64,000 bases of DNA from Sulfitobacter sediminilitoris. GTDB taxonomy: Bacteria > Pseudomonadota > Alphaproteobacteria > Rhodobacterales > Rhodobacteraceae. Positions 36,040 through 46,761 of the stretch are shown one piece after another (within the stretch, counting starts at the first letter, position 1; every line of letters begins with the position of its first letter). The notes beneath the pieces are model-generated. The model worked only from the letters and a program-made list of their open reading frames with translations. It was not told the DNA's origin and did no database searches. A program made the translations under genes and the position numbers. The DNA is taken from positions 1 through 64,000 of the forward strand of contig NZ_JAABNT010000012.1 of assembly GCF_010667575.1 (NCBI RefSeq), written 5' to 3'.

Positions 36040-38748
36040 TCAGCCAAAATTATAAGTAAAATCGCTATCCTTCACGTCGATGGTTACACTGTTGACGGGC
36101 TGTCCCTCCATCATCCGACGCAAGAATTCGGCCGAGATGTCTGGTAGCATGGTGTTGGTCACGATGGCGTCGATCATGCGCCCGCCGCTCTCCAACTCCT
36201 GACAACGGTCCACGATCAGATCGACCACGCCGTCGCTATATCTGAACGGTACGTCGTGGCTTTCCTCGACCCGTTTCTTGATCCGGCCCAGCTGAAGCTT
36301 TGTGATCTCTGCGATCATATGCGGGCTGAGTGGGTAGTAAGGAATCGTCACCAGACGCCCCAGCAGTGCTGCAGGGAAAATCTTCAAAAGCGGATCGCGC
36401 AGCGCCTTGGCGATACCTTCGGGTTCGGGCAACAGGTCGGGATCGCTGCACAGGTCCATGATCAGGTCAGAGCCCGCGTTCGAGGTCAGCAGGATCAGGG
36501 TGTTCTTGAAGTCGATCACGCGGCCCTCGCCGTCTTCCATTACGCCCTTGTCAAAGACCTGAAAGAAAATCTCGTGCACATCGGGGTGCGCTTTCTCGAC
36601 CTCGTCCAGTAATACAACAGAGTATGGTTTGCGCCGTACCGCTTCGGTCAGCACCCCACCCTCGCCGTATCCGACATAGCCCGGAGGCGCGCCTTTGAGG
36701 CTGGAGACGGTATGCGCCTCTTGGTACTCGGACATGTTGATGGTGATAACGTTCTGCTCTCCACCGTAAAGCACCTCGGCCAGCGCCAGCGCGGTTTCCG
36801 TCTTGCCGACGCCGGAGGTGCCCGCCAGCAGGAAAACACCGATGGGTTTATTCGGGTTATCAAGGCCCGCACGGCTGGTCTGGATGCGCTTTGCGATCAT
36901 CTTCATCGCGTGGTCTTGGCCGATCACACGCTTTGCCAGATGCTCTTCTAGATTCAGAACCGTGTCGATTTCGTCACGAACCATGCGCCCCACGGGGATG
37001 CCCGTCCAGTCGCCGACAACCGATGCGACGGCCTGCGCATCAACGATAGGCAGGATCAGCGGCGTCTCGCCCTGTGCGTCTTCCAGCCGCTTGTTGGCGT
37101 CTTTCAGCTTTGCCATTAGCTCAGCCCGCGCGGCATCTTCCAAGGCGTCATCGCCGCCTTCGGGCGCAATCTCGGCCCCTTCTTCAACAGGCGCACCCCC
37201 AGCCCGTAACTGCGCACGCAGGTCAAGAATTTCCGCGACGATCTCTTTTTCCAGGTCCCAGTTCTTTTGCAACTCTTCAAGCCGCTCTGACACTTCAGCT
37301 TTTTCAGCCTCGACCTTGGCGCGGCGGTCCTCAACGTCGTAACCTGCCGTCTCATCCCGACCGATAATTTCAAGTTCTGTATCAAGGGATTCAATCCGTC
37401 GTTGTGCGTCATCAACCTGCGCCGGAACGGCATGCTGGCTGACCGCGACGCGCGCACAGGCGGTATCCAAAACGCTCACTGATTTGTCCGGCAGTTGGCG
37501 GGCCGGAATGTAACGCGCCGACAGAGAAACCGCCGCTTCGATGCCTTCATCCAGCACCTGAACCTTGTGGTGTTTTTCCAGCATCGACGCGATCCCGCGC
37601 ATCATCATCACGGCCTTGGGCACGCTTGGTTCATCCACCTGCACCACCTGGAAACGCCGGGTCAGGGCGGGGTCTTTTTCGATATACTTCTTGTACTCAG
37701 CCCATGTTGTGGCCCCGATGGTGCGTAGCGTGCCGCGTGCCAGTGCGGGTTTCAAAAGATTGGCCGCATCACCCGTTCCAGCCGCACCTCCTGCGCCCAC
37801 CAGCGTGTGGGTTTCGTCCACGAACATAACAATCGGCGTCGGGCTGGACTGAACCTCGTCAATGACCGAGCGCAGCCTGTTCTCAAATTCACCCTTCATC
37901 GACGCACCAGCTTGCAACAGACCCACGTCCAATACTAGCAAGCGCACGTCCTGTAACGCTGGCGGCACATCGCCGCGCGCGATACGCATGGCAAAGCCTT
38001 CGACGACGGCAGTCTTGCCCACGCCTGCCTCGCCGGTCAGGATCGGGTTATTTTGCCGCCGCCGCATAAGCACATCGACGATCTGGCGGATTTCTTCATC
38101 ACGCCCGACAATCGGATCAATTTCGCCGTTGCGGGCCTGTTCGGTGAGGTCGGTACAAAACTGCTCCAGCGCCTCACCCTTGCCCATCTGGGCAGGCGAC
38201 ATTGCTCCCGAAGCCTCGCCGGGTTCTGCACCACCGCCGGTTTTGCTACCATCCTGTGCGCCCATCCGTTCTTCGGGAGAACCTGCGGTGGCATCCATAA
38301 AGTTCTCTGCAAGATCATCGGGCTTGATGCTGGCAAGCTCTGACGAAATCGAGTTCAGGATGTTCTTAAGCGCAGGCGTCCTCAGCATCCCCAGTAGCAG
38401 ATGACCTGTACGCACCTGATTTGAACTGAAGAGCAACGAACCGTAAACCCAGCCGCGTTCCATTGCGTCCATCAGGTGATCGGAAAGATCGGAAATGGCA
38501 CTTGCACCGCGTGGCAGGCCATCAAGGTTTCGCGTCATCTCGGCGGCGATCTTGCCTACGTCCAGATCATAGTGATCCACGATCCGGTGAATATCGCTGT
38601 CCTGACCCTGCAAAATCTGGTGCAGCCAATGCACAACTTCAACATACGGATTGCCCCGCATCTTGCAAAAAACCGTGGCACCTTCGACCGCTTTGTATCC
38701 AAGGCTGTTCAGCTTTCCGAACAATGCGACCCTGCTGATCTCCGTCAT
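36040..38748 (-). CDS. clpV: ClpV (TssH) AAA+ sheath-disassembly ATPase
   Basis: 902 aa, normal length. N-terminal domain (1-160), first AAA+ module with Walker [10 protein letters not shown] at 239-247, Walker [11 protein letters not shown], a coiled-coil middle domain (about 440-520), second AAA+ module with Walker A GTSGVGKT at 643-650 and Walker [12 protein letters not shown]. It recycles contracted sheath. Given two sheath-type proteins in this locus, both are possible substrates. Start ATG 38748 behind GGGGAG. Confidence 0.97.
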   Translation of the reverse strand: MTEISRVALFGKLNSLGYKAVEGATVFCKMRGNPYVEVVHWLHQILQGQDSDIHRIVDHYDLDVGKIAAEMTRNLDGLPRGASAISDLSDHLMDAMERGWVYGSLLFSSNQVRTGHLLLGMLRTPALKNILNSISSELASIKPDDLAENFMDATAGSPEERMGAQDGSKTGGGAEPGEASGAMSPAQMGKGEALEQFCTDLTEQARNGEIDPIVGRDEEIRQIVDVLMRRRQNNPILTGEAGVGKTAVVEGFAMRIARGDVPPALQDVRLLVLDVGLLQAGASMKGEFENRLRSVIDEVQSSPTPIVMFVDETHTLVGAGGAAGTGDAANLLKPALARGTLRTIGATTWAEYKKYIEKDPALTRRFQVVQVDEPSVPKAVMMMRGIASMLEKHHKVQVLDEGIEAAVSLSARYIPARQLPDKSVSVLDTACARVAVSQHAVPAQVDDAQRRIESLDTELEIIGRDETAGYDVEDRRAKVEAEKAEVSERLEELQKNWDLEKEIVAEILDLRAQLRAGGAPVEEGAEIAPEGGDDALEDAARAELMAKLKDANKRLEDAQGETPLILPIVDAQAVASVVGDWTGIPVGRMVRDEIDTVLNLEEHLAKRVIGQDHAMKMIAKRIQTSRAGLDNPNKPIGVFLLAGTSGVGKTETALALAEVLYGGEQNVITINMSEYQEAHTVSSLKGAPPGYVGYGEGGVLTEAVRRKPYSVVLLDEVEKAHPDVHEIFFQVFDKGVMEDGEGRVIDFKNTLILLTSNAGSDLIMDLCSDPDLLPEPEGIAKALRDPLLKIFPAALLGRLVTIPYYPLSPHMIAEITKLQLGRIKKRVEESHDVPFRYSDGVVDLIVDRCQELESGGRMIDAIVTNTMLPDISAEFLRRMMEGQPVNSVTIDVKDSDFTYNFG

Positions 38749-38786
38749 GTTCGTCTCCCCTTTAAATTCATTTTATTCGTCATGGT

Positions 38787-39818
38787 TCAAGCGACCCTGC
38801 GCTGCGGTGTCAGGAACAGGTCTGCTGCATCCGGGCGCGGTGTGTCATCGTCGCGCTTCATGTCCACCCACGAGGTTTGGCCCAGACGGGTCGTGCCCCC
38901 AAGCACAGACCTTGGCACTTCGTCGCCTTTCAGTATCAGTTGCACATCCCAATCCAGCGTGTCCCCGATATAACTGCGCACGATGGCCTCGAGCCGGTCC
39001 CACCCGTCGGTGCCAGGCAAGAACCGCTCATACCGGTCCCGGTCCAGTGGGCCGATCCGCAGGCGAAACTTTGATGCCCTGCTCCAGACACGGCTGCCGA
39101 TGCTGGTAGTCTGGCCCAAACCAACCATGCTGCCCAGTTCCCAGCAGTCATCCGGCTCAAGCTGAAGCCATGACCCAACAAACTGATCGATTTGCACATC
39201 CACATCGAAAAATGCGCTGAGAAACGAGATCAGGCCATCCGGGCTCTTGGACCCTTGAGACATGATGGCTGCGAAATGACGGCGCGAAACATCCGGCACC
39301 GCGTCCCGGTCCTGAAAACCCGGCCCGCGATAGCCCGCAAGCGCGGCCACGCGGCGTTCGAATTCATCGTCGCCCCGGTCATAGCTTGCCGCAGGTTGGC
39401 CGCTACGCCACGCGCGATACAGCAGGCTCATCATCCGGTGGGTAAGCATGTTCGCAAAAGCGATGATCGTGTGATCGCGGTGATTGCGTTGCCGGTTTCG
39501 CGCATATTCTGTGAGGTGCAGTGGCAACGGCCCCTGCGGCCCCCAAAGACCAAAGAAACGGTTCATCAACTTGCCCGGTACCTTGTCCGTTCCGGGCTTG
39601 AAACTGGAGATGGTTGAAGGCGGGAAGGCCAACTCGGCCTCTTGGCCCAGACGGATGCGATCTTCGCGCGGACGGCGGCTTTCCCCAAGGCGGGGCGCAT
39701 CGGGATAGGCGGCATCAATCACTCGCATGGCCTGAAAAACGTGATGCTTTTCAGGTTCTTCCACCAATTTGACGAAATGGCCTACAGTATCTGGCCCAGT
39801 CCGCTTGTCGGTCGCCAT
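38787..39818 (-). CDS. tssG: TssG T6SS baseplate protein
   Basis: 343 aa, the usual length. Motifs LGESRRPREDRIRLGQEAEL, FFGLWGPQGPLPLHLTEYA and RHFAAIMSQGSKSPDGLISF are typical of TssG (VasB/ImpH). It forms the baseplate wedge with TssE, TssF and TssK. The start lies 37 bp inside tssF, so the two are coupled. Confidence 0.96.
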   Translation of the reverse strand: MATDKRTGPDTVGHFVKLVEEPEKHHVFQAMRVIDAAYPDAPRLGESRRPREDRIRLGQEAELAFPPSTISSFKPGTDKVPGKLMNRFFGLWGPQGPLPLHLTEYARNRQRNHRDHTIIAFANMLTHRMMSLLYRAWRSGQPAASYDRGDDEFERRVAALAGYRGPGFQDRDAVPDVSRRHFAAIMSQGSKSPDGLISFLSAFFDVDVQIDQFVGSWLQLEPDDCWELGSMVGLGQTTSIGSRVWSRASKFRLRIGPLDRDRYERFLPGTDGWDRLEAIVRSYIGDTLDWDVQLILKGDEVPRSVLGGTTRLGQTSWVDMKRDDDTPRPDAADLFLTPQRRVA

Positions 39819-41659
39819 CTGGCAATTTCCCCGCGTCTTTCCGTTCTCAAAACGGTCTCTGTAAAACTGTTGATGGTGGCATACTTGCGGAAAAACCGCT
39901 CCATCACGGCACCTAGCACGTAGACACTGGTGCCTTCGAAAAATGTCTCGTCAAACTCAATCGTGATCTCTAGCCCGCGCACAGCGGTGGAAAGCACCTC
40001 GTCGCTCATCCGGCGCACAATCGGACGGCTGGATACATTGGTGATCCCTTCCAGCTGTTTTTCCGTCACCCGATTGCCCAGGGGGGCATAAATCCCGATC
40101 AATTCACGCAGCGCCTCGGCCGAACTGCCGTCATTGGTTTGTGCAATCGACAGGTAATTCAAGGACAGGTGGCTGATCAGGCGCCATGCGGTGTCCCCCT
40201 GTGCCAGCGTGGGATTGGGACGCGTCGGCGAAATCGGTGTGCGCACTGATTTGATCGGTCCACCATCGGTTAGGTGAAAGACGTTTTCATCGCCAACGGA
40301 CAGCAACATCGGCAAATCACGGTTCGTACAAAGTGCCGTAACAGCAAGCTGGTCCAGTTTGGACGAATAGGGAGCCTGCCGCCGATCCACCAGTGAAAGG
40401 TATACTTCGGAGCCCAGATAAGACGTCCTGACACCGCGCAAGCGTTCCTTTTCACTGCGTTGGCGCATCTTGCGGCTTTGCGTATAATACGCGCTATGTG
40501 AGTCCCCGGCCGCCGTGAAATCCGTGGCTGAATAAAACGGACGGAAAACCACGTCATCCGCGCCGTCGCCGCTGATGCCGGTCACGGATTCGATATTATA
40601 AATCTCAAAATCCAGACCCGCCGTCCTGTTGGGCACTACATGCTGCTCAGTATCGCGCGACGACACATGCACCCGGTCACAGCGTTTGCGGAACAGGTTC
40701 ACAGCAGGAACGGCATTCAGCCCAAAGGCCAGCGGTGTCACTGCTGGCGCCAGATCCTTGTTGCCATCACCCAGCAGAATATAGATGTCGACCTCGGACC
40801 CTTTGGCCTTGCGCAGCGCGGCCTGCAAACCCGAGAGTTTGACAAACAGAAACCGCTCCGGCATGGCGAAGTATTCCTGTAAAAGCCGGTAGCCATCGAA
40901 AGATCGGCGCGGCGTTGGCAAGAGCGCCTCTTCCGGGGTCAGCCCGATTTGGCTGAGTGCGCCGTGAGGCAGGGCCATTGTCCAATCGTCCCGCCGATCC
41001 GCAGAGCGCCCTGCAAAGCCGACCGTTTGCGTGCACAACAATTCGTGCAATTGCCAGCTGCGGCCCGATTGTCGATCAAGGTAGAGCGTCAGCTCATCCA
41101 TCTTGAGCTCAGCAATATCATCACCGTCAACACGCTTAAGCCGCATTCGGATGCCAGCGCGCGCGGGTGTGCTAGCGCCCACGCCCGCTGCCACCAATCC
41201 GCCACGATTGTCGATATATTCGGCCTCAGAAATTTCCAGCGGCCACATGGTGAGTTCATGGGCCGTGCGGAATTCGCATGCCGTCTGCTCTCCCTCCATG
41301 AGGCGACTGCGCAGAGTGGTGTTGCGCGGTAGCACATAGCCTGTCTTCAAACCTGCGGTTTTAATGTTTGGTTCGAATTGTGCGATCATCATAGACGGGG
41401 TCGGCGCCAGATAATGAGGATAGACGATTTCAAGCAGGTGCGAGGTAAAGACAGGAAACTGCATTTCCAATTCCAACTGCACACGGGCTGAAAGGAAAGC
41501 CACGCCCTCTAGCAACCGTTCGACATATGGATCAAGAACCTCGACACCTTCCATACCTAGCCTGGAGGCAATCTTGGGATAGGCGTCGGCAAATTCGGCA
41601 CCCATGTCCCGCATGTAAGCCAGTTCGTTTTCGTAATGTCTGAGTAGCCTCGTGTCCAT
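39782..41659 (-). CDS. tssF: TssF T6SS baseplate protein
   Basis: 625 aa. The family start RLLRHYENELAYMRDMGAEF, then YPKIASRLGM and PYVERLLEGVAFLSARVQ are textbook TssF (VasA/ImpG). It binds TssG as a wedge dimer. tssE ends 5 bp before its ATG. Confidence 0.97.
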   Translation of the reverse strand: MDTRLLRHYENELAYMRDMGAEFADAYPKIASRLGMEGVEVLDPYVERLLEGVAFLSARVQLELEMQFPVFTSHLLEIVYPHYLAPTPSMMIAQFEPNIKTAGLKTGYVLPRNTTLRSRLMEGEQTACEFRTAHELTMWPLEISEAEYIDNRGGLVAAGVGASTPARAGIRMRLKRVDGDDIAELKMDELTLYLDRQSGRSWQLHELLCTQTVGFAGRSADRRDDWTMALPHGALSQIGLTPEEALLPTPRRSFDGYRLLQEYFAMPERFLFVKLSGLQAALRKAKGSEVDIYILLGDGNKDLAPAVTPLAFGLNAVPAVNLFRKRCDRVHVSSRDTEQHVVPNRTAGLDFEIYNIESVTGISGDGADDVVFRPFYSATDFTAAGDSHSAYYTQSRKMRQRSEKERLRGVRTSYLGSEVYLSLVDRRQAPYSSKLDQLAVTALCTNRDLPMLLSVGDENVFHLTDGGPIKSVRTPISPTRPNPTLAQGDTAWRLISHLSLNYLSIAQTNDGSSAEALRELIGIYAPLGNRVTEKQLEGITNVSSRPIVRRMSDEVLSTAVRGLEITIEFDETFFEGTSVYVLGAVMERFFRKYATINSFTETVLRTERRGEIARWRPTSGLGQIL

Positions 41660-41664
41660 TTCAG

Positions 41665-42162
41665 CTAGCCCACCCTTTCCAGCGTCACTTCGCCGGAGGT
41701 CACATCAACCTTGCTGCGTAGATAAAGCTCAAGCGGGACAGGCTGTGCCCACATGTCTGCGTGGATATCAAAAGCGATTTGCGTCTCGCCCTTGGTTTTC
41801 TCTGATCTTAGTTCGACTGCGGTTGATCCGGTGATAATCCGGGGTTCATGTACGCTGATTGCATTCAGGATCGACTTGCGGATCAATTCTGCCCGGCCCG
41901 ATGTAGAAAACTCGCCCGCAACCTCGCGAACCCCGTAGTTCAGCACGGAGCGCGCCACATTTGGATAGGTTTTGATATCCAGCGTCGATTCAATACTGTT
42001 GGTGTTCAACAACCACGCCAGATCGCGTTTGATGATTTCGCGCAGGCGACTGATGTCGATCGCCATGTGCGCGCGTGTCTCTTGCTTTTCGGTTGGCGCA
42101 TCATCTGTCAACCGGTCGAGCAACGAAGGCTGCAGTCGTTCAGCAAGCATTTTGTCAGCCAT
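41665..42162 (-). CDS. tssE: TssE gp25-like baseplate protein
   Basis: 165 aa. N-terminal LQPSLLDRLTDD, then the gp25 core (RDLAWLLNTNS, YPNVARSVLNYGVREVAG, ending in a beta-rich segment). It starts sheath polymerisation at the baseplate. It overlaps the tagJ stop by 8 bp. Confidence 0.95.
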   Translation of the reverse strand: MADKMLAERLQPSLLDRLTDDAPTEKQETRAHMAIDISRLREIIKRDLAWLLNTNSIESTLDIKTYPNVARSVLNYGVREVAGEFSTSGRAELIRKSILNAISVHEPRIITGSTAVELRSEKTKGETQIAFDIHADMWAQPVPLELYLRSKVDVTSGEVTLERVG

Positions 42163-42970
42163 CGGCGGCCGCCTTTTCCGCGCCTTGATCCAGCACTAGT
42201 TCGCGCAAGTCCAATAGCGCGATGTCCTCTTGATCTGTTGCAAACAGCCGTTGACCGATGCCCATGAATGTCTCTTGGCCGGCATCATCCCAATGGGTCG
42301 CGCGCGCCAGTTTCGCCGCATCATCGCCCTTGGCGGGCGTGTCAGCATAGCGTGTCGGGATCAAGGCCACGACCTCTCCTCCGTTGCGCAAGGTAAGGGT
42401 TGCGGCGGTCCATACCGCATCCCGCAAATCGGCGGGCTCTTCGATCTCAAGTTTCGAGATCTGCGTGAAAGGAAGCCAGAAGTATCTTCCGTTTACAATG
42501 ATTTCCAATACCGGGCCCAAACGCATGTCAGCATCCGCAATCCATGCAAAGGGCTTACCATTAACAGTGCCTGATGTGGTGGGCGCCTCTTCGAATGCCT
42601 GTGCACGCAACTGTGCGGCCTCGGCAGTTTTGCCCTGCGCCAAGAGCTTTTGTGCCTCGATCAATAGCGCAAGCCACGTCTCTGGCTCACCAAAGATCAT
42701 CGGATCTTTCTCGCCTTTGAATACCTTTTCACGGTATACTTCACAGATGATACCCTCGCGGTAGGTCTGGGCCATCATCAACGCAGCGGGGTCCATTTCT
42801 CCGCTCAGTTTCAACTGTGTGATAGCGCGCTTCCAGTCGCCCAGAACGCACAAAAGCTGAAATAGAAAAATGCGTAGCTTTGGGTCTGCCGGGTTTGCCC
42901 TGACCTTGTCTTGCAGCGCATTCAGCGTCGCGGTCAAATCGCCGGATTTTAAATGCTCTTCGGGCGTCAT
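42155..42970 (-). CDS. tagJ: TagJ (ImpE / SciE family)
   Basis: 271 aa. A TPR-like N-terminus (HLKSGDLTATLNALQDKVRA, RIFLFQLLCVLGDWKRAITQ) and the ImpE C-terminal domain (FAWIADADMRLGPVLEIIVN, GRYFWLPFTQI, ARATHWDD). In other systems TagJ binds the N-terminus of TssB and helps ClpV recognise the sheath. That is of note here because two proteins share that same TssB N-terminus. The start at 42970 has GGAGG upstream; the longer frame is not family-like. Confidence 0.93.
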   Translation of the reverse strand: MTPEEHLKSGDLTATLNALQDKVRANPADPKLRIFLFQLLCVLGDWKRAITQLKLSGEMDPAALMMAQTYREGIICEVYREKVFKGEKDPMIFGEPETWLALLIEAQKLLAQGKTAEAAQLRAQAFEEAPTTSGTVNGKPFAWIADADMRLGPVLEIIVNGRYFWLPFTQISKLEIEEPADLRDAVWTAATLTLRNGGEVVALIPTRYADTPAKGDDAAKLARATHWDDAGQETFMGIGQRLFATDQEDIALLDLRELVLDQGAEKAAADG

Positions 42971-43065
42971 GAGGCGGCCTCCGCTCTGCTCAGGGTGCGT
43001 GGAGAATAATAATAATGAACGCATCGCAGCGCACGCCCGTGACGTGCGCTGCGATGCCATGTGGA

Positions 43066-43566
43066 TTACCCCACATTGCCTGCGCGTAGGTCCCACTTGA
43101 ACACGTTCTTCGTGCTCAGCTTACCGGATTTCTGATCGGTTTCCTTGTACTCATGCTCGACCGCAATATAGGCCAGCGCCCAAGTTTCCTCGGGAATACC
43201 ATCCTCAGAATACGAGATTGAGTATTTGTCGATAATTACATGCTTAAGCTTCCACACCGAGAAAGCCTTGAGGCCTTCTGAGGCACTATCGCCCGAGCGG
43301 CACAGCTCAATTTTGATTTCGGGGCGGACAGTGCCGTTCGCAACCGATTTCGCGATTTCGTTCGATGCCTTGCCGATCTGACTCGTGACTTCGATTTTTT
43401 GGAAATTGGTATTCGCATGGGCACGCTGGTTTGAACCAAGATCGGTCATGTCCACGGCTCGCTCCATCTCAAAGGTTGCGCTTTGGATGACGATCCAGTC
43501 CTTGTGGTTGACCTCGGTTGCATCGCCCGGAATATCCGAGATGTGGATGAACATATTTGCAGCCAT
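43066..43566 (-). CDS. hcp: Hcp (TssD) inner-tube protein
   Basis: 166 aa, typical Hcp: MFIHISDIPGDATEVNHKDW near the start, SATFEMERAVD, FQKIEVTSQIGKASNEIAKS, ending in VEHEYKETDQKSG...FKWDLRAG. Forms the hexameric tube. It lies 67 bp downstream of tssC and 95 bp upstream of tagJ. No effector fusion. Confidence 0.97.
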   Translation of the reverse strand: MAANMFIHISDIPGDATEVNHKDWIVIQSATFEMERAVDMTDLGSNQRAHANTNFQKIEVTSQIGKASNEIAKSVANGTVRPEIKIELCRSGDSASEGLKAFSVWKLKHVIIDKYSISYSEDGIPEETWALAYIAVEHEYKETDQKSGKLSTKNVFKWDLRAGNVG

Positions 43567-43633
43567 TGTGCAATTCCTTTCAAAAGTGGTTTACGTTATG
43601 TCGTGTGTGCTGGCCCTAGGCTTATTCAAAGGA

Positions 43634-45130
43634 TCACGCACCTTTTTCAGAAGGGAGCTTGGAAACAAGCCGCAATGAGACCGAGAGGCCTTCCAGCTGG
43701 TAATGTGGTCGCAGGAAGAACTTCGACGTGTAGTATCCAGGATTGCCTTCCACCTCTTCGACAACGACTTCTGCCGCCGCGAGAGGTTTCCGCGCCTTCT
43801 CAGCTTCCGACGAAACGTCGGCATTGAAATCAACGTAATTGTTGATCCACTCCTGCAGCCAGGATTCCATGTCCTGCCGGCTCTTAAACGATCCGATTTT
43901 GTCGCGCACCATGCACTTGAGATAATGCGCAAAGCGACAGGTTGCGAAAAGGTAGGGCAACCGGGCTGCAAGATTCGCGTTGGCCGTCGCATCAGGGTCG
44001 TCATACTCTGCCGGCTTGTGCAGAGATTGCGCGCCCATAAACGTGGCCACATCTGTATTTTTCCGGTGGATCAGCGGCATCATGCCGTTCTTGGCAAGCT
44101 CCGCCTCGCGCCGGTCATCGATCGCTATTTCCGTAGGGCATTTCTGATCTACGCCACCATCAGTGGTTGGAAAAGTATGGGATGGCAGGTTTTCGAGTGT
44201 ACCGCCGGACTCCACGCCACGGATACGAGAACACCAGCCATATTCCTTAAAGGATTTATTAATGTTCACGGCCATGCCATAGGCCGCATTGATCCAGCCG
44301 TACTTGCTATGATCCGACCCGTCGGTATCTTCTTCAAATGCAAAAGCTTCAACCGGTTCGGTTTTGGAACCATATGGCAGACGCCCGAGAAAACGTGGCA
44401 TGGCTAGGCCGACATACTTGGAATCCTCGGACTCACGCAGCGACCGCCAGGATGCATATTCCGGTGTCTGAAAAATCTTCGTCAGGTCGCGCGGGTTGCT
44501 CAGCTCTGACCAGCTATCCATCTGGAACAAGGTTGGTTTGGCGCCTGTGATCAGCGGGGCATGGCCCGCCGCTGCGATCTTGGACATCTCGCCCAGCAAT
44601 TCAATGTCTTGCGGGCCGTGATCAAAATGGTAATCCGCGATCAGCGTACCGTAAGGTTCGCCACCCAACTGGCTGAATTCCTCAGTATAAAGCTTTTTGA
44701 AGATCGGCGACTGGTCCCAGGCCGTGCCTTTGAACTTGCGCAGTGTTTTGTGCATATCCTTTTTCGAGATGTTCATGACCCGGATCTTGAGCATCTCATC
44801 GGATTCTGTATTATTCACGAGGTAATGCAGACCACGCCATGCGCTTTCCATCTGCTGGAATTCCTCGTGGTGCAGGATCAGGTTAACCTGCTCTGTCAGC
44901 TTTTTGTCGATTTCCGCGACAATGCTCTCGATTGACCGCAGCGCATCGTCCGAGATCAGTGCTGTATTGGAAAGCGCCTGTTCGGCCAGTGTCTTGACCG
45001 CGGACTCAACAGCCGTTTTCGCCTGATCCGACTTGGGGCGGAATTCTTTTTGCAGCAGGCTTTCAAACTCGGACGAGCCGAATGCCGTTGCACCACCGGC
45101 TTCTTCTACCTGGTCTTCTTGTTCAGCCAT
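43634..45130 (-). CDS. tssC: TssC (VipB) large sheath subunit
   Basis: 498 aa, full length. Motifs LILHHEEFQQMESAWRGLHY, NISKKDMHKTLRKFKGTAWD, LIADYHFDHGPQDIELLGEM, PRFLGRLPYGSKTEPVEAFA and the C-terminal LPYLFATCRFAHYLKCMVRD. It pairs with TssB to build the contractile sheath. Useful as the intact reference for the TssC-like part of the 1625-aa fusion. 3 bp after the tssB stop. Confidence 0.97.
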   Translation of the reverse strand: MAEQEDQVEEAGGATAFGSSEFESLLQKEFRPKSDQAKTAVESAVKTLAEQALSNTALISDDALRSIESIVAEIDKKLTEQVNLILHHEEFQQMESAWRGLHYLVNNTESDEMLKIRVMNISKKDMHKTLRKFKGTAWDQSPIFKKLYTEEFSQLGGEPYGTLIADYHFDHGPQDIELLGEMSKIAAAGHAPLITGAKPTLFQMDSWSELSNPRDLTKIFQTPEYASWRSLRESEDSKYVGLAMPRFLGRLPYGSKTEPVEAFAFEEDTDGSDHSKYGWINAAYGMAVNINKSFKEYGWCSRIRGVESGGTLENLPSHTFPTTDGGVDQKCPTEIAIDDRREAELAKNGMMPLIHRKNTDVATFMGAQSLHKPAEYDDPDATANANLAARLPYLFATCRFAHYLKCMVRDKIGSFKSRQDMESWLQEWINNYVDFNADVSSEAEKARKPLAAAEVVVEEVEGNPGYYTSKFFLRPHYQLEGLSVSLRLVSKLPSEKGA

Positions 45131-45133
45131 GAA

Positions 45134-45643
45134 TTATTCCTCCTCTGTTGCGGCGGGCTTTGGCTGCGCAGCCAAAGTCTTGAGCAGTGCAGGATCCTGA
45201 ATGATCTTGCTGATCAGATCCTCCGCACCGGTTTTGCCGTCCATATACGTCATCAGGTTGCTCAACTGCGTGCGCGCGTCCAGAAGTTCGGCCAGTGGCT
45301 CTACTTTGGCGGCAATCGCGGCAGGGCTGAAATCATCCATGCTTTCGAAGGTGATATCGACGGCCAAGTTTCCTTCACCGGTCAGGGTATTAGGGACGGT
45401 GAACGCGGTACGCGGCGCAATGGATTTCATCCGCTCGTCAAAGTTGTCAACGTCGATTTCAAGGAACTTGCGGTCCGCTACGGCGGGCTGCTCGACCTCT
45501 GATTTACCGGCTAGGTCGCTCATCACACCCATAACAAAGGGGAGCTGAACTTTCTTTTCGGCACCATACAATTCTACATCATATTCGATTTGGACACGGG
45601 GTGCCCTGTTGCGAGCTATGAATTTCTGGGAACTACCGGCCAT
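45134..45643 (-). CDS. tssB: TssB (VipA) small sheath subunit
   Basis: 169 aa, canonical length. It starts MAGSSQKFIARNRAPRVQIE and contains FVMGVMSDLAG, RKFLEIDVDNFDERM and QLSNLMTYMDGKTGAEDLI. The first 50 residues are identical to those of the 1625-aa fusion protein, while many third codon positions differ. Coupled with tssC. Confidence 0.97.
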   Translation of the reverse strand: MAGSSQKFIARNRAPRVQIEYDVELYGAEKKVQLPFVMGVMSDLAGKSEVEQPAVADRKFLEIDVDNFDERMKSIAPRTAFTVPNTLTGEGNLAVDITFESMDDFSPAAIAAKVEPLAELLDARTQLSNLMTYMDGKTGAEDLISKIIQDPALLKTLAAQPKPAATEEE

Positions 45644-45717
45644 GAAGGGCTCCTTGGTTTTGGAAAAGGGAAGGCAGGGACAGCCCTGCGGTGAAATGAA
45701 TGACTGCGGTAATGGGA

Positions 45718-46761
45718 TCAGTAACCGTCGTCATCTTGGATGCCTCCGATCATGTTAACCTGATCGATGCCTTGTGGCGCCATATCTTTCATGATGGTCA
45801 GGAAATCCGCGCTGACCAGCCGTTTGGCCCGTTCCAGCAGCATCGGCACTGGGCTGGAGGGTTCGCTGCGCTGGTAATACTGGATGATCCGGTCCAACGC
45901 ATTGGCCACATCGTTGGGCGAATTGATCCCACCAACGGTACCGCCACCACCAGTTGGTCCAGCCGCCGGCTCATTTCCGCTCTCTGAAACATCACGATCT
46001 TCGGCTCCGGCTTCGACCGCTCCGCTTTCGGTACCAACCGCATCAGAAAGGCGTCGCACGATTTGACCAAGGACCTTTAGCACGTCTTCAAGGTCTGGCC
46101 CCTGCCCCGGTGTCTTGTCGTTAAACACCTCGTCAATCGCCTTGATGTCAGACTGTGCCGAGATTGCAGCAGCCAACACTGCGGAAAGCGCGTCAGGGTC
46201 AGTATCACGGAAGGCGGCGCTAACCGCAGAGGTGTCAGGCACCTCTGACATGCTAGCAGGTGCCGGGATCACCCCTTCAGCGATCTCAATCATCCGCAGG
46301 TTTATACGTCCGAACATGCGGCTGTCGGTCAGTGCACTGCGGCGCAATGCGCGGACTACAGTATCAGATCCGCTTAGCCCCTGAACTGCGTTAATGCGCA
46401 TTGTCGGATCGTTGTCGTCATCCTCATCCAGTTCTGGATGGCAGGAGTCCCAAAAGTTCTCAAGGCAGCCGCGCACGTAAGCTGTTGCTTCTGCAAATCC
46501 GGCCAGACCTCGCGTATGCAAAATCGCTTCGCCATAGAAAACCGCGGCCCGAATATCATGACTACGTTCCAAGACGACTTGGGCCTTTTTGACCACATCG
46601 CCAAAGTCCGGGTCCTCCGCCTCGACAATCTTGTCGCCTTCCTGGCGTTCTTCGCCGGGTTGAGCTGCCAGCTCCATTTCGACAAAAGCCGGATCATACT
46701 CCAGATTCTCACCACTCGGGTTGTCGTCCCCGTGGGGTTCGAGCAGCTTAGAAACGTCCAT
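45718..46761 (-). CDS. tssA: TssA (ImpA) T6SS cap / priming protein
   Basis: 347 aa. ImpA N-terminal domain (about 8-125: NPSGENLEYDPAFVEMEL, HDIRAAVFYGEAIL, LENFWDSCHPELDEDDDNDP), a variable middle, and a C-terminal region with ALDRIIQYYQRSEPSSPVPM, LLERAKRLVSADFLTIM, the TssA1-like end. It coordinates tube and sheath growth. First gene of the long minus-strand run; upstream is the divergent region. Confidence 0.95.
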   Translation of the reverse strand: MDVSKLLEPHGDDNPSGENLEYDPAFVEMELAAQPGEERQEGDKIVEAEDPDFGDVVKKAQVVLERSHDIRAAVFYGEAILHTRGLAGFAEATAYVRGCLENFWDSCHPELDEDDDNDPTMRINAVQGLSGSDTVVRALRRSALTDSRMFGRINLRMIEIAEGVIPAPASMSEVPDTSAVSAAFRDTDPDALSAVLAAAISAQSDIKAIDEVFNDKTPGQGPDLEDVLKVLGQIVRRLSDAVGTESGAVEAGAEDRDVSESGNEPAAGPTGGGGTVGGINSPNDVANALDRIIQYYQRSEPSSPVPMLLERAKRLVSADFLTIMKDMAPQGIDQVNMIGGIQDDDGY

